Below are positions 43,764-52,209 of a stretch of 64,000 bases of DNA, one piece after another; position 1 is the first letter of the stretch, and each line of letters opens with the position of its first letter. A program made the position numbers and the translations under genes. The stretch is from Paenibacillus dendrobii. Lineage in GTDB: Bacteria > Bacillota > Bacilli > Paenibacillales > Paenibacillaceae. The stretch is from positions 2,418,001 to 2,482,000 of the forward strand of contig NZ_WUBI01000001.1 in NCBI RefSeq assembly GCF_009807035.1. The letters run 5' to 3'. The notes under the pieces were generated by a model, which was not told the origin of the DNA, ran no database searches, and was given only the letters and a program-made list of their open reading frames with translations.

Positions 43764-44762
43764 TTAAAAAGTAAAAGCAGCTTTCCGCTCGCCGACAACG
43801 ATGTGATTGTCATTTTGGATTTCCTTCGGCACGACGGAATAGAGTCTGTCGATCGTTTCCTGATTGCTGTAACCGATCTGTTCCAGAATCGAAGCGACGA
43901 TAATCGGCCAAGGGACTTCCGAACCATCGATGACTTTAAGCGCAAAGGCAACGCGTTCCCGAATTAAAGAGAAACAATACACGCCTTTGGCTCCGCCCTT
44001 AGCGACGATGTTGTCGTCACGCAGCAGCTCGGAACAAATGAAGTTGTGGCTGGCAATGCTGTCCGGTGCGGCATGCATATACGCTGTCATTCTTTGAACG
44101 GCTTCTCGCGTCTCTTGGTCCTGGATCAGATCCGGGCAGGCAAGCTTCAGGTATGCCTTTGCAATATTTTGAAGTGGAAGCGCAAAGATCGGGAACCCGC
44201 AGCCGTCAACGCCAATTTGGATCTGCTCGGACGGATATTCGGCCATATCAGCTAACGTATGCAGAATGTCCTGCTGAATCGGATGGGACAGCTGCCAGTA
44301 GGTTTCGGTGTCATAACCCATCTCTTTAGCCGTGGCGATAATGCCCAGATGCTTGCCGGAGCAATTGTGATATAGCCTTCTCGGTGCTTTGCCCTCACGC
44401 ATGCAGGCGAACTTCGGCTCGTCATTCAGCGGATAAGTAGGACAGCAGAGCAGCTGATCCTCCGTCAGTCCGGTTTTGCTCATGATCGATTCCAATGCTT
44501 CAATATGGTAGGACTCACCCCGATGCGATGCAGCGAACATGGCAGCTTCGGTATCCGTCAGTCCATACTTCCCGGCAATATCCTGCTTCATGACCGGAAT
44601 GGCTTGAAATGGCTTGGCAGCCGAACGAAGGAACGTCACATGCTCCGCGCTGCCTACCTCATGAATCACTTCGCCTTTGTCATTCACTCCGCACAAAACG
44701 CCCAAATGGACATTTTCAAGCACGCCTGCGCGAAATTCTTCCACTAATGGTTTGAAATACAT
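43764..44762 (-). CDS. Asparaginase II-family protein
   Basis: The 332-residue protein belongs to the Rhizobium etli AnsA type (asparaginase II, PF06089), which hydrolyses L-asparagine to aspartate and ammonia and is unrelated to the E. coli enzymes. Family text includes FLRSAAKPFQAIPV (about 45-58), ASHRGE, YHNCSGKHLGI (about 131-141) and GVDGCGFPIFALPL (about 184-197). ATG 44762 has CGGGGGATA upstream. It lies 33 bp after the ROK repressor and before oppA, so asparagine residues released from peptides are a reasonable substrate. Confidence 0.9.
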   Translation of the reverse strand: MYFKPLVEEFRAGVLENVHLGVLCGVNDKGEVIHEVGSAEHVTFLRSAAKPFQAIPVMKQDIAGKYGLTDTEAAMFAASHRGESYHIEALESIMSKTGLTEDQLLCCPTYPLNDEPKFACMREGKAPRRLYHNCSGKHLGIIATAKEMGYDTETYWQLSHPIQQDILHTLADMAEYPSEQIQIGVDGCGFPIFALPLQNIAKAYLKLACPDLIQDQETREAVQRMTAYMHAAPDSIASHNFICSELLRDDNIVAKGGAKGVYCFSLIRERVAFALKVIDGSEVPWPIIVASILEQIGYSNQETIDRLYSVVPKEIQNDNHIVVGERKAAFTF

Positions 44763-44795
44763 TTGTATCCCCCGCTTTTGATATTGTTCATGCTG

Positions 44796-45980
44796 TTAGA
44801 CTTGTTCCACTTGTTCCATTTGACTTCCGATATCGAGGAAGCGGCTCTGCGCTAGCAGGCCTGACCCAATGACAACGCCATCATTTTCGAATGCGGAATA
44901 TACGATTTGGAAAGTACCCCGCAGCGGTTCCCACACGAATTGCCCCATGCATTTCTCAGCGATAAACTCCCGAACTTCAGGAAATCTCTCGACGAGCTTG
45001 CCTGTTAGAATCACGGTATCCGGATTGTACATGCACGCGATATTGCTGATCGTTACCGCAACGAAGGTCATCGCCCGGTCGATAATGCTCGATGCCCAGA
45101 ATTCACCTTCACGTCTGGCCTCGAACAGCTCATCCAAACTGGCGATCGGTTTGATCTTATTGGATTGCTCAATCAGCGAAGCTTCCGCAATATAGGTCTG
45201 CAAACATCCTACTTTGCCGCATTCGCAAAGAATTCCGTTCGGGTCTACGACCGTATGGCCGATCTCCCCCGCGCTATTGGATTCTCCCCGGTAAATCTCT
45301 CCATCAATGATGAGTGATGAGCCAACGCCGCTGCCGAAACCGATCAGTACCGAACGACTCGATCCCTTGGCAGATCCGTACATATGCTCCGCCAGTGACT
45401 TCACCTTCAGTTCGTTGTCTACCGCCACCTCGAGCCCTGTATGTTTCTTCAGAACTCCTGCGATATCCGTCTGCTTCCAGCCAAGCTGCGCAGATAACAC
45501 GGCTTTGCCGCCTGAATGGTCGATAATGCCTGGTAGTCCGACTCCAATGCCCACGATTCTGCGTCGGTCGAAGTCTTTCTCCTCAATCAACCCGTTGATT
45601 CCACTCGCGATATGCTCAAGCGTAACATCAGAGGCCTCATTCTTTTGTCTTTCGATCATTCTGCTCCCGATGACTCGGCCATCCAGATCAATGACCCCGA
45701 TCCGGATGCTTAACTTATCAATTTCCACGCCGACGGATAAAACAGATTTGGGATTAACCTGCAGGAAAACCGCCTTGCGTCCTACGCCTATCGTCTCTTG
45801 CTCAATTTCATGCATGTAATCAAGGTTATATAATTCGGAAACGATTCTGCTTACCGTGGTGGGGCTCATACCGGTCAATCTGGCAATGTCTGCACGTGAC
45901 AGGGGTGAATTGTTCTTGATCATCTCAAAAACAGTCGTTCTATTCTTTTTCTTAATAAACTCCTGATCGTGCTTTTGCAT
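44796..45980 (-). CDS. ROK-family transcriptional repressor (NagC/XylR type)
   Basis: The 394-residue protein joins an N-terminal winged helix (SRADIARLTGMSPTTVSRIV, about 26-45) to a ROK sugar-binding domain. That domain retains GELGH-like GEIGHTVVDPNG and the zinc motif CECGKVGCLQ. The phosphate loop is not DxGGT, as expected for a repressor rather than kinase. I choose ATG 45980 with GGAGGAG 10-11 nt upstream; the longer reading from GTG 46016 has no ribosome site. It heads the peptide/ROK operon, so the operon probably responds to a sugar. Confidence 0.9.
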   Translation of the reverse strand: MQKHDQEFIKKKNRTTVFEMIKNNSPLSRADIARLTGMSPTTVSRIVSELYNLDYMHEIEQETIGVGRKAVFLQVNPKSVLSVGVEIDKLSIRIGVIDLDGRVIGSRMIERQKNEASDVTLEHIASGINGLIEEKDFDRRRIVGIGVGLPGIIDHSGGKAVLSAQLGWKQTDIAGVLKKHTGLEVAVDNELKVKSLAEHMYGSAKGSSRSVLIGFGSGVGSSLIIDGEIYRGESNSAGEIGHTVVDPNGILCECGKVGCLQTYIAEASLIEQSNKIKPIASLDELFEARREGEFWASSIIDRAMTFVAVTISNIACMYNPDTVILTGKLVERFPEVREFIAEKCMGQFVWEPLRGTFQIVYSAFENDGVVIGSGLLAQSRFLDIGSQMEQVEQV

Positions 45981-46058
45981 TTCGCGGATTGCTCCTCCAC
46001 TATTAATTAATTTCACCTATGGAGAAATACACCTGACATTTAATGATATGTTTGTTTG

Positions 46059-46070
46059 AAAACTAGTTTT
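46059..46070. promoter_or_regulatory. Palindrome AAAACTAGTTTT upstream of the ROK repressor
   Basis: A 12-bp perfect palindrome about 80 bp before the repressor start. It could be its own operator, but AT-rich palindromes of this size are common. The rest of 46071-46259 shows no clear gene. Confidence 0.25.
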
Positions 46071-46259
46071 TTATGTCTTAAGTAGCGTTTCTATTACTAT
46101 TATCTATTTAATTTCTCCAGTGATGTTATTAAAGAACTTTAAATGTTTTTCCTAGGCCTGTCAATAACTTTGCGGAAATATTGGTTCTTGTAAATTTTCA
46201 TGAAAAATACAATAATTACAGAAAGAAATGTAAGCTATCAGAAAGGTTGAACTCACAGC

Positions 46260-47492
46260 ATGAATCAATCACGAACCTTACGTGGAGGGGCGGGAACCAA
46301 GGACCCCTTCCCCGTCTCCATTCTATCGCTGACGGTCGGAGCCTTCGCCATCGGGATGACGGAATTTGTTATTATGGGCATTCTTCCGAATGTCGCCGAT
46401 GACCTCCAAGTTAGCATCTCCACCGCCGGTCAGCTGATCACCAGCTATGCCCTTGGCGTGGCAATCGGTGCCCCCATCATGACGATTCTGACCCACCGTC
46501 TGCCGCAAAAGCTTCTGCTCTGCCTGCTCATGGCGCTGTTCATACTCGGAAATGGTATTGCCGTTGTCGCTCCGAATTATGATGTACTCATGGGAGCCCG
46601 GTTGCTGACCGCCCTGTGCCACGGCACCTTTTTCGGTGTTGGAGCCGTCATCGCCTCCAATCTCGTCAAGCCCCATAAGAGGGCAGGGGCTGTCTCCATC
46701 ATGATGGCGGGACTCACGATTGCCAATATCATCGGCGTGCCGATTGGCACCTTCGTTGGCCAGCATCTCGGCTGGAGGGCTTCCTTTGCCGCGATTATGC
46801 TGATGGGGATCATTGCGCTCATCGGCATTATGATCTTCATCCCGAAGATCCGTCAGGATCAGTCCGCAAGTCTTATGAAACAGTTCAAGGCTCTCGCCCA
46901 GCCGAAGCTGCTCATCATTCTGCTGGCTTGCGCCATCGGCAACTCCAGCCTGTTCGCGGTGTTTACGTACATTGCCCCACTCTTAGAGCAGGTGACGGGA
47001 TTCCATGAAAAAAGCGTTACCTGGATTCTTGTCTTGTTCGGCATCGGCGTCACGTTCGGCAATATTGCCGGTGGAAAGCTGGCTGACTGGAAGCTCATGC
47101 CAGCCGTCCTTGGCATTTTCGCCTCCATTTGCGTGCTGCTCACCATTTTCACGTTTACCGTGCACAGTCCTGTCGCGGCTGTCATCACCATTTTCCTGTG
47201 GGGAGCCGCCTCGTTTGCGGTCATGCCAGGCATTCAGGTCAAAATCATGAATATGGCCCAGGAAGCTCCGGCTTTAGCCTCCACCTCTAATCATTCGGCA
47301 GGCAACCTGGGCAATGCATTTGGCGCCTTCTGCGGCGGTTGGGTCATCAACAACATGGGGCTTACCTCCCTGCCTTGGGTGGGCGCAGTTCTGGTCGGAG
47401 TCGCCTTTTTGATCGGTCTAGCGGTTTATTTGTCGGAACGCAAACGGCAGATTCCAATGGCGCTACAGGAAGCGCATGGAGAGCAAGCCTAG
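46260..47492 (+). CDS. MFS transporter, AraJ-like
   Basis: This major-facilitator protein has 410 residues and 12 helices, of the sugar-efflux/AraJ type (FVIMGILPNVADDLQVSIST at about 37-56). The loop between helices 2 and 3 has the motif ILTHRLPQKLLL, and the later part has NHSAGNLGNAFGAF. It probably exports sugars or drugs. It is divergent from the ROK repressor and followed by a strong terminator. The ribosome site AGAAAGG is about 13 nt before ATG 46260, so translation may be modest. Confidence 0.9.
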   Translation: MNQSRTLRGGAGTKDPFPVSILSLTVGAFAIGMTEFVIMGILPNVADDLQVSISTAGQLITSYALGVAIGAPIMTILTHRLPQKLLLCLLMALFILGNGIAVVAPNYDVLMGARLLTALCHGTFFGVGAVIASNLVKPHKRAGAVSIMMAGLTIANIIGVPIGTFVGQHLGWRASFAAIMLMGIIALIGIMIFIPKIRQDQSASLMKQFKALAQPKLLIILLACAIGNSSLFAVFTYIAPLLEQVTGFHEKSVTWILVLFGIGVTFGNIAGGKLADWKLMPAVLGIFASICVLLTIFTFTVHSPVAAVITIFLWGAASFAVMPGIQVKIMNMAQEAPALASTSNHSAGNLGNAFGAFCGGWVINNMGLTSLPWVGAVLVGVAFLIGLAVYLSERKRQIPMALQEAHGEQA

Positions 47493-47523
47493 ACGTTGCT
47501 CCCAGGGATATGTCAAGCATCAA

Positions 47524-47563
47524 AAGGCAGCGGCCTGCAAAATTGCAGACTGCTGCCTTTTTC
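47524..47563 (+). terminator. Terminator of the MFS gene
   Basis: AAGGCAGC (47524-47531) pairs with GCTGCCTT (47552-47559), with an inner TGCAA/TTGCA helix, followed by TTTTT. Confidence 0.8.
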
Positions 47564-47675
47564 GTATGCGAATAGATGGTCGGTCCGGCGGGAAGGCCAT
47601 GACATCGGGAAGGCCAACTCTCCCTCATCTATATGAGTTGTGCTGTGTAACCTTTTAGCTTCGTTTCATATAGAG

Positions 47676-48590
47676 CTAAAGCTTTATTTTATTTCCCGTT
47701 TCCCGGCTCTCGTTCGCCGCTTCGATAAAACGGATGATCTCCAGCGTGATCCTCATATCCGGAGTCTCGGCCTTGCGATGGAATACCTCCATCACCCGCT
47801 CCAGCAGGCTGGCGTAAAACGGCTTCACGCTGGCATCCATATTGACGAAAATTTGACCTTTTTCCCGATGGATAACTGCGCCGAACGGAGTCCCCGACAG
47901 GCGGCTGCCACGGGCCGTTCCGATTCGCCCATCGCTCCACTCGCCAATGATGAGTTCTTCACTGCCCGGATCATCAGCGCTGACCGCAGTCACGTACTCA
48001 CAGCCGGTTCCGAGGATCGCATACATCATCTCGATGGAATGTATGCCATACCAGAAGTATCCCGGCTGCGTAGGCTCCATGGCCATCGGTCCGTAGCAAT
48101 CCGTGCCTGTGATCTTGCCTGATTCGGTGCTGCTTCGTTCACTCGTCAATGCCTCCGCATAACGAAGAGAAGAACTGCTCATGAGAGGAATTCCATTTTT
48201 CTGGGCGATCTCGCAGATTTCTTCCGCATCCTTCAAGCTCAGCGCAAGCGGCTTATCGATAAAAACCGGCTTGCCGTAAGCCGCAACGCTCTCGAAAAGC
48301 TCTGTATGCCTGCGCCCATCCGCCGTCAGAATCATTACTGCATCACTATGCTCGGCGACCTCTTCAGGGGTATCGTAAAAATGCACCTGATGCTTCCCGG
48401 CCAGCTCAGCGGCAAATATCCCCACCCTGGATATACTTAATTCAAAATCAGGGGATCCTCCAGCGTAAGCCGAAACGATTCTCCCGCCTGGAACATGATA
48501 GGGATGCTCTGCATGATTCAGCAATGCCGCAAAAGCCGTGGAATGCGACGAATCCGTACCGATAACGCCGATATTCAGCTGCTGTGTCAA
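47676..48590 (-). CDS. Gfo/Idh/MocA-family oxidoreductase
   Basis: This NAD(P)-dependent sugar or cyclitol oxidoreductase has 304 residues. The N-terminal Rossmann fold begins LNIGVIGTDSSHS; YGKPVFIDKPLALSLKDAEE at about 108-127 is the family EKP region (here DKP). A C-terminal domain follows with YGIHSIEMMYAILG. I start at TTG 48590, 6 nt after AGGAGG; an ATG far upstream (48785) lacks any family sequence. It stands alone between the MFS gene and the split secreted-protein gene. The substrate is unknown. Confidence 0.85.
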   Translation of the reverse strand: MTQQLNIGVIGTDSSHSTAFAALLNHAEHPYHVPGGRIVSAYAGGSPDFELSISRVGIFAAELAGKHQVHFYDTPEEVAEHSDAVMILTADGRRHTELFESVAAYGKPVFIDKPLALSLKDAEEICEIAQKNGIPLMSSSSLRYAEALTSERSSTESGKITGTDCYGPMAMEPTQPGYFWYGIHSIEMMYAILGTGCEYVTAVSADDPGSEELIIGEWSDGRIGTARGSRLSGTPFGAVIHREKGQIFVNMDASVKPFYASLLERVMEVFHRKAETPDMRITLEIIRFIEAANESRETGNKIKL

Positions 48591-48780
48591 ATACGTTCCT
48601 CCTGTTCTGCAAGTCATGATTCCGTAACAATATGATTTGTTCACTATTGTATAGGAAGGCAGGGAAAAAATCTGTATATCTTCGCAAATAATTCGTTTCA
48701 TAGCACGCTGACATAGACTTATCAGAAAAAAACTACGTTCCAGGGTTGTAACAGTGATCGAATTATCCGGCAGCCAACAA

Positions 48781-48811
48781 AACAAGCCTGCGGAATGTCC
48801 GCAGACTTGTT
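48781..48811. terminator. Bidirectional terminator
   Basis: AACAAG-CCTGCGGA pairs with TCCGCAG-A-CTTGTT. T runs lie on both strands. On the minus strand it ends the intron-split gene. Confidence 0.75.
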
Positions 48812-48829
48812 TTTTCGTTGCTACATCGC

Positions 48830-49623
48830 TTAATGCGGCACCTGCGAGCTAAAGTCATCCCGGCTGGATTGATCCGCATTGTAAAATACGACGTCGCCGT
48901 CTTTTAATGTAAATCGATTGCCGTATGCATCCTGAATATCGCGCTTAAAGCCTTCCATCGTCCACTGATTCATCAATGGTCCGTTGATATACTGCAAATG
49001 GGGATTCTTCAGATCGCCCTGTTGGATCGACTCGATGTTGAAATTGACGACGATGTAGCCGTTTTTCAGAAAAATCGGAGACTTGCTGTCCAGCCCGCCA
49101 TGCGTTCGTCCGTATTCAGCGACATTCGTTCCCGCAGCGACCACGAAAGGTTCTGCCGGCAAGCTGTACTCACCGTACCATTTTTGATTCGATACATTCG
49201 CACGTTCGGGATCCACGGATGCCGGAATGCTCTCCTGCAGCCTCAAGAAGGTTCGCAGCTGTTCCGGTAATATGAGCAGGCTGTAGCTGCCCACCGGCGT
49301 TTTTTGCTTCGTGAAGACATTGATATAGTTTTGCACGTATTGGTTCTTGCTCGTGCCTCCCGCTTGACCGCCATGCCCGAACTTGTAGCTTGCCGTATCG
49401 CTCAGTTCCACGGTCGGTACATTGCGCAGCCGGTCATTGAGAATCACGTAACGCTCGACCTGATCTTGCGCGGAACCCACTTTAACGAAATTGTTTTTAC
49501 TGGTGTTGTAATACAGATCGACCGGAATGCGGGTCTCGCCTTTTGTTGTAACGGTCTTACCGTTCTGACTTACATAGTAAAAGGTTGGCGTGATCCGGAT
49601 ACCGTCCAGCGAACCGAATAGAT
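48830..49623 (-). CDS. 3' exon of the intron-split secreted protein (DUF5704-like)
   Basis: This is the C-terminal 264 codons plus two bases of the gene whose 5' exon is 52210-54715. The exon begins with AT, which completes the Tyr codon started by the last T of exon 1, and runs on without a stop through LFGSLDGIRITPTFYYVSQN to a TAA or equivalent at 48830. By itself it has only an internal GTG (49480) without a ribosome site. The text is beta-rich and extracellular in character. It should not be annotated as a separate gene or pseudogene. Confidence 0.8.
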
Positions 49624-49663
49624 ATAGGTAAGGCTTTGACTACGTCGCTACCTTTTCCCCACC

Positions 49664-49702
49664 TCCACACCGTGCATGCGACTTTCACCGCACACGGCGT
49701 TC
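49664..49702 (-). ncRNA. Group II intron domain V
   Basis: The catalytic hairpin contains the strands ACGCCGTGTGCGGT and CGCATGCACGGTGT around a GAAA-type loop. It begins 15 nt after the reverse-transcriptase stop codon, as expected. Confidence 0.85.
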
Positions 49703-49717
49703 CATCTTGATAATAGT

Positions 49718-51526
49718 TTAATCGATCATTCCCAAGTTACTCATTTTACGGTATTGGTTAACCTTGATAAGCATGCTTTTGGTTAAGTCCAGCACGCTTT
49801 TGAGTTCAATAATCGTCTCATGGTTCACAGCATGAATTAGTTTATGGACATCTCGATGGATAATACGTAAGTTGTTATACTTATCGTTACCACCAGAATT
49901 TGACGGAACATAATGATGACAGTGCACGTCATCGGCGTATAGGAATGCACCTGTGATCTCGCATTTGCCCATAGCCATACTATACCGGCTAATTCGATTA
50001 TCCAGATACTCAGCACTGCGCTGGGGATTATTGGAATTCATTAACTTAATGATTTCCTTTTGGACATCTCCACTCAGTTTTTTGCTGATACGATTCCGCC
50101 CTTCTAACGTATATGGTGTTAATTCTTGGCTGAAATTTAGGTTGTTAGAAGTGCTTACATCCACTATCGGGTAGAGATAAACACCATCGATAAGGAACGT
50201 TCGATAAGTGAATGAATAAAAGTTCCTGTATGTTGGTGGTGGATTACTTGGATGATCGTATATGCCACATCGTTTCAGACGATTATAGGTGAACTTTTTC
50301 AGGTCATAGGCAAGTCGTGAGAACTCTTTGAATACATGTGTCGCTTTTCTAAAGTAATTATGAACACCGAGAACAAAACTATTGAATTTGTGCGCGTTAC
50401 CAGCCGTTGGTGATTGTTTGATGTTTTGAATAAGTTTTTTGTACTGCAACCTTATCTGTTGTTTCTTTTTATCAATCACACCAGTATGCGCAACTTGCTT
50501 CTTTCCTTTTAAAGTCGCTTTAATTGTGAATCCTAGAAATTCAGATTTCTGCTTCCGTAGATTCAAAATTTTCGACTTTTCAGGGGAGATATCCAAGTTT
50601 AGACGGTCTTTCAAATATAGTCTTACGGCATGAAACCACTTTTGGGCTGTTTCCCAATCTCGGCAAAGAATTTTAAAATCGTCAGCGTATCGTACGATAA
50701 ACCCTTCTTTAAGCTTGGACTTTTTCAGAGCATAATATTTATTCCTCTGTGTATATGCGTGCTTGGTCTGGAAATTTTCCCATTGCCCGGCTACCCATAC
50801 ATCCAAGTCATGTAGTGCGATATTGGAAAGCAGAGGGGAAAGAATCCCTCCCTGTGGTGTTCCTTTTTCAGGAACACCTTCACCTTCGATTTCAGCTTTT
50901 AGCATCTTGTTGATGATGCTTAGGACTTTGCGATCCTGAATCCCTAGATTCCATATTTGCTTTAATAAGGTGGCGTGATTAATGTTGTCGAAGAATCCTT
51001 TTATATCAATGTCAACGATATAATGAAGTTGTCCATTATTAATCAGAAATTGCACCCTGGCCAATGCGTTGTGGGCAGATCTTAGCGGTCTAAATCCATA
51101 GCTGTGTTTAAAGAACTGCGCCTCAGCGATTGGTTCAAGTACTTGTTTAAAGCATTGTTGTATCAATCGATCAATGATGCATGGAATCCCCAATGGTCTC
51201 TTTTTACCATTGGCTTTCGGGATGAAGACTCGTCTGACTTTCTTTGGCTGGTATTTATCTAGTTTTGTTTTTACAAGATCTACTAGCTCGTTGTCCGTCA
51301 TTACTCTGAGGTTCTCAATTGTCTTACCGTCTGTACCAACTGTCTTTGATCCCTTATTTGATTTGATTGTTCGATAAGCAAGGAGAATATTTTCTCTAGA
51401 TGTGATTAGTTCATAAAGGCGATTGAAAGTATTTCCTTGTTTGGCTCGTTCATATAAATCAGAAAAGGTATCTGTTAAGTTGTAGTAATCCCAATAACGT
51501 AGAGCCTGTATTGTGGCAACCCCCTG
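49718..51526 (-). CDS. Group II intron-encoded reverse transcriptase/maturase with HNH domain; start unclear
   Basis: This multifunctional protein helps splicing and retrotransposition. The reverse transcriptase has KRPLGIPCIIDRLIQQCFKQ, HSYGFRP, GFFDNINH, GTPQGGILSPLLSN and the active-site VRYADDFKIL. A maturase region follows, then an HNH nuclease with CEI, CHHYVPSNSGGNDKYNNLRI and H at HKLIHAVN. The first ATG is 51301, but the family N-terminus (ALRYWDYYNLTDTFSDLYER) continues in frame up to 51526, where no ATG/GTG/TTG occurs before a TGA. GTT or ATA after AGGGGG may serve, or the start is broken. I give the extended range. Confidence 0.85.
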   Translation of the reverse strand, partial: QGVATIQALRYWDYYNLTDTFSDLYERAKQGNTFNRLYELITSRENILLAYRTIKSNKGSKTVGTDGKTIENLRVMTDNELVDLVKTKLDKYQPKKVRRVFIPKANGKKRPLGIPCIIDRLIQQCFKQVLEPIAEAQFFKHSYGFRPLRSAHNALARVQFLINNGQLHYIVDIDIKGFFDNINHATLLKQIWNLGIQDRKVLSIINKMLKAEIEGEGVPEKGTPQGGILSPLLSNIALHDLDVWVAGQWENFQTKHAYTQRNKYYALKKSKLKEGFIVRYADDFKILCRDWETAQKWFHAVRLYLKDRLNLDISPEKSKILNLRKQKSEFLGFTIKATLKGKKQVAHTGVIDKKKQQIRLQYKKLIQNIKQSPTAGNAHKFNSFVLGVHNYFRKATHVFKEFSRLAYDLKKFTYNRLKRCGIYDHPSNPPPTYRNFYSFTYRTFLIDGVYLYPIVDVSTSNNLNFSQELTPYTLEGRNRISKKLSGDVQKEIIKLMNSNNPQRSAEYLDNRISRYSMAMGKCEITGAFLYADDVHCHHYVPSNSGGNDKYNNLRIIHRDVHKLIHAVNHETIIELKSVLDLTKSMLIKVNQYRKMSNLGMID

Positions 51527-52209
51527 TCAGAGATTGTCCCCACATTCATACCGGACCGATACAGTTCACTTTTGGAAAATAAATAAACTATTATAAAGAC
51601 TCAGGGCTGTTCCTCCACTTCGATTACAGAAGCTTCATCAGTCGTGCCCTTACTCTCACAAGGATGAATGCATTTCGGTCAATACCTTATAGCAACCGTC
51701 TTGGATGACAGTCCTAATTGCGACGTTCCTTGTTTTCCTTGTTCCTTCTACCCTAGCTATACATATTATCCTTAGGTGACCCCTTTGAACCTGCAAGCTT
51801 GATACCGCCATTGTTCGGTATAGCGTATTTCCTAACATGTAATTGTACTCAACGCCACTTGCCCCAACATCTGTTGGTCAACATGTTTCCATGAGTTAGG
51901 CATCTAGATTCGTAAATTCGGAGTTTAGTCAGTTCCCGATTGAACATTCTCACCATAGACAATTTTTCAGCCATCCGGCATATCAGTTGGCATACCTTCC
52001 TTGGTAGGCGGCTTCAGCCTTCCTTCTGCCGACTTCACCTAGCTTCATACCTTTTGTTCCTGCCGAACAAAACGCATGTAGGAGTCTCAACGGGACAGTT
52101 TCAGAAAACTTGGCTTCATCATTCCTGTCCTCGGATAGAAAGTTAGACTTAATTAAATTAGGTCCTTGCTTTTCCTGGTATTAACCAGTTATAGCAAAAC
52201 AAGTCGCAC

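Larger units (their letters stand above)
49624..52209 (-). mobile_element. Group II intron, 2,586 nt, in the coding strand of a secreted-protein gene
   Basis: The 5' end GTGCGAC (52209-52203) fits the GUGYG consensus. Domain V lies at about 49664-49702, with a CGC triad, a GUGAAAGU-type loop and the mirrored CGCAUG-like arm. Domain VI follows, with an AGGTA/TACCT stem, and the 3' end is CCTAT at 49624. Position 51879-51886 reads ACATGTTG on the minus strand, exactly complementary to the last 8 exon bases CAACATGT, a fitting EBS1/IBS1 pair about 325 nt into the intron. Splicing joins the exons in frame. The encoded protein lies in domain IV. Confidence 0.9.

Noticed and set aside
48830..49480. 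Separate 216-residue gene
   Set aside because: It is the end of exon 2 of the intron-split gene; the frame continues without a stop to the intron border and there is no start signal.
49718..51526. Reverse transcriptase as part of a retron or diversity-generating retroelement
   Set aside because: The HNH domain, adjacent domain V, GTGCG 5' end and IBS1/EBS1 match identify a group II intron; no template/variable repeat was seen.
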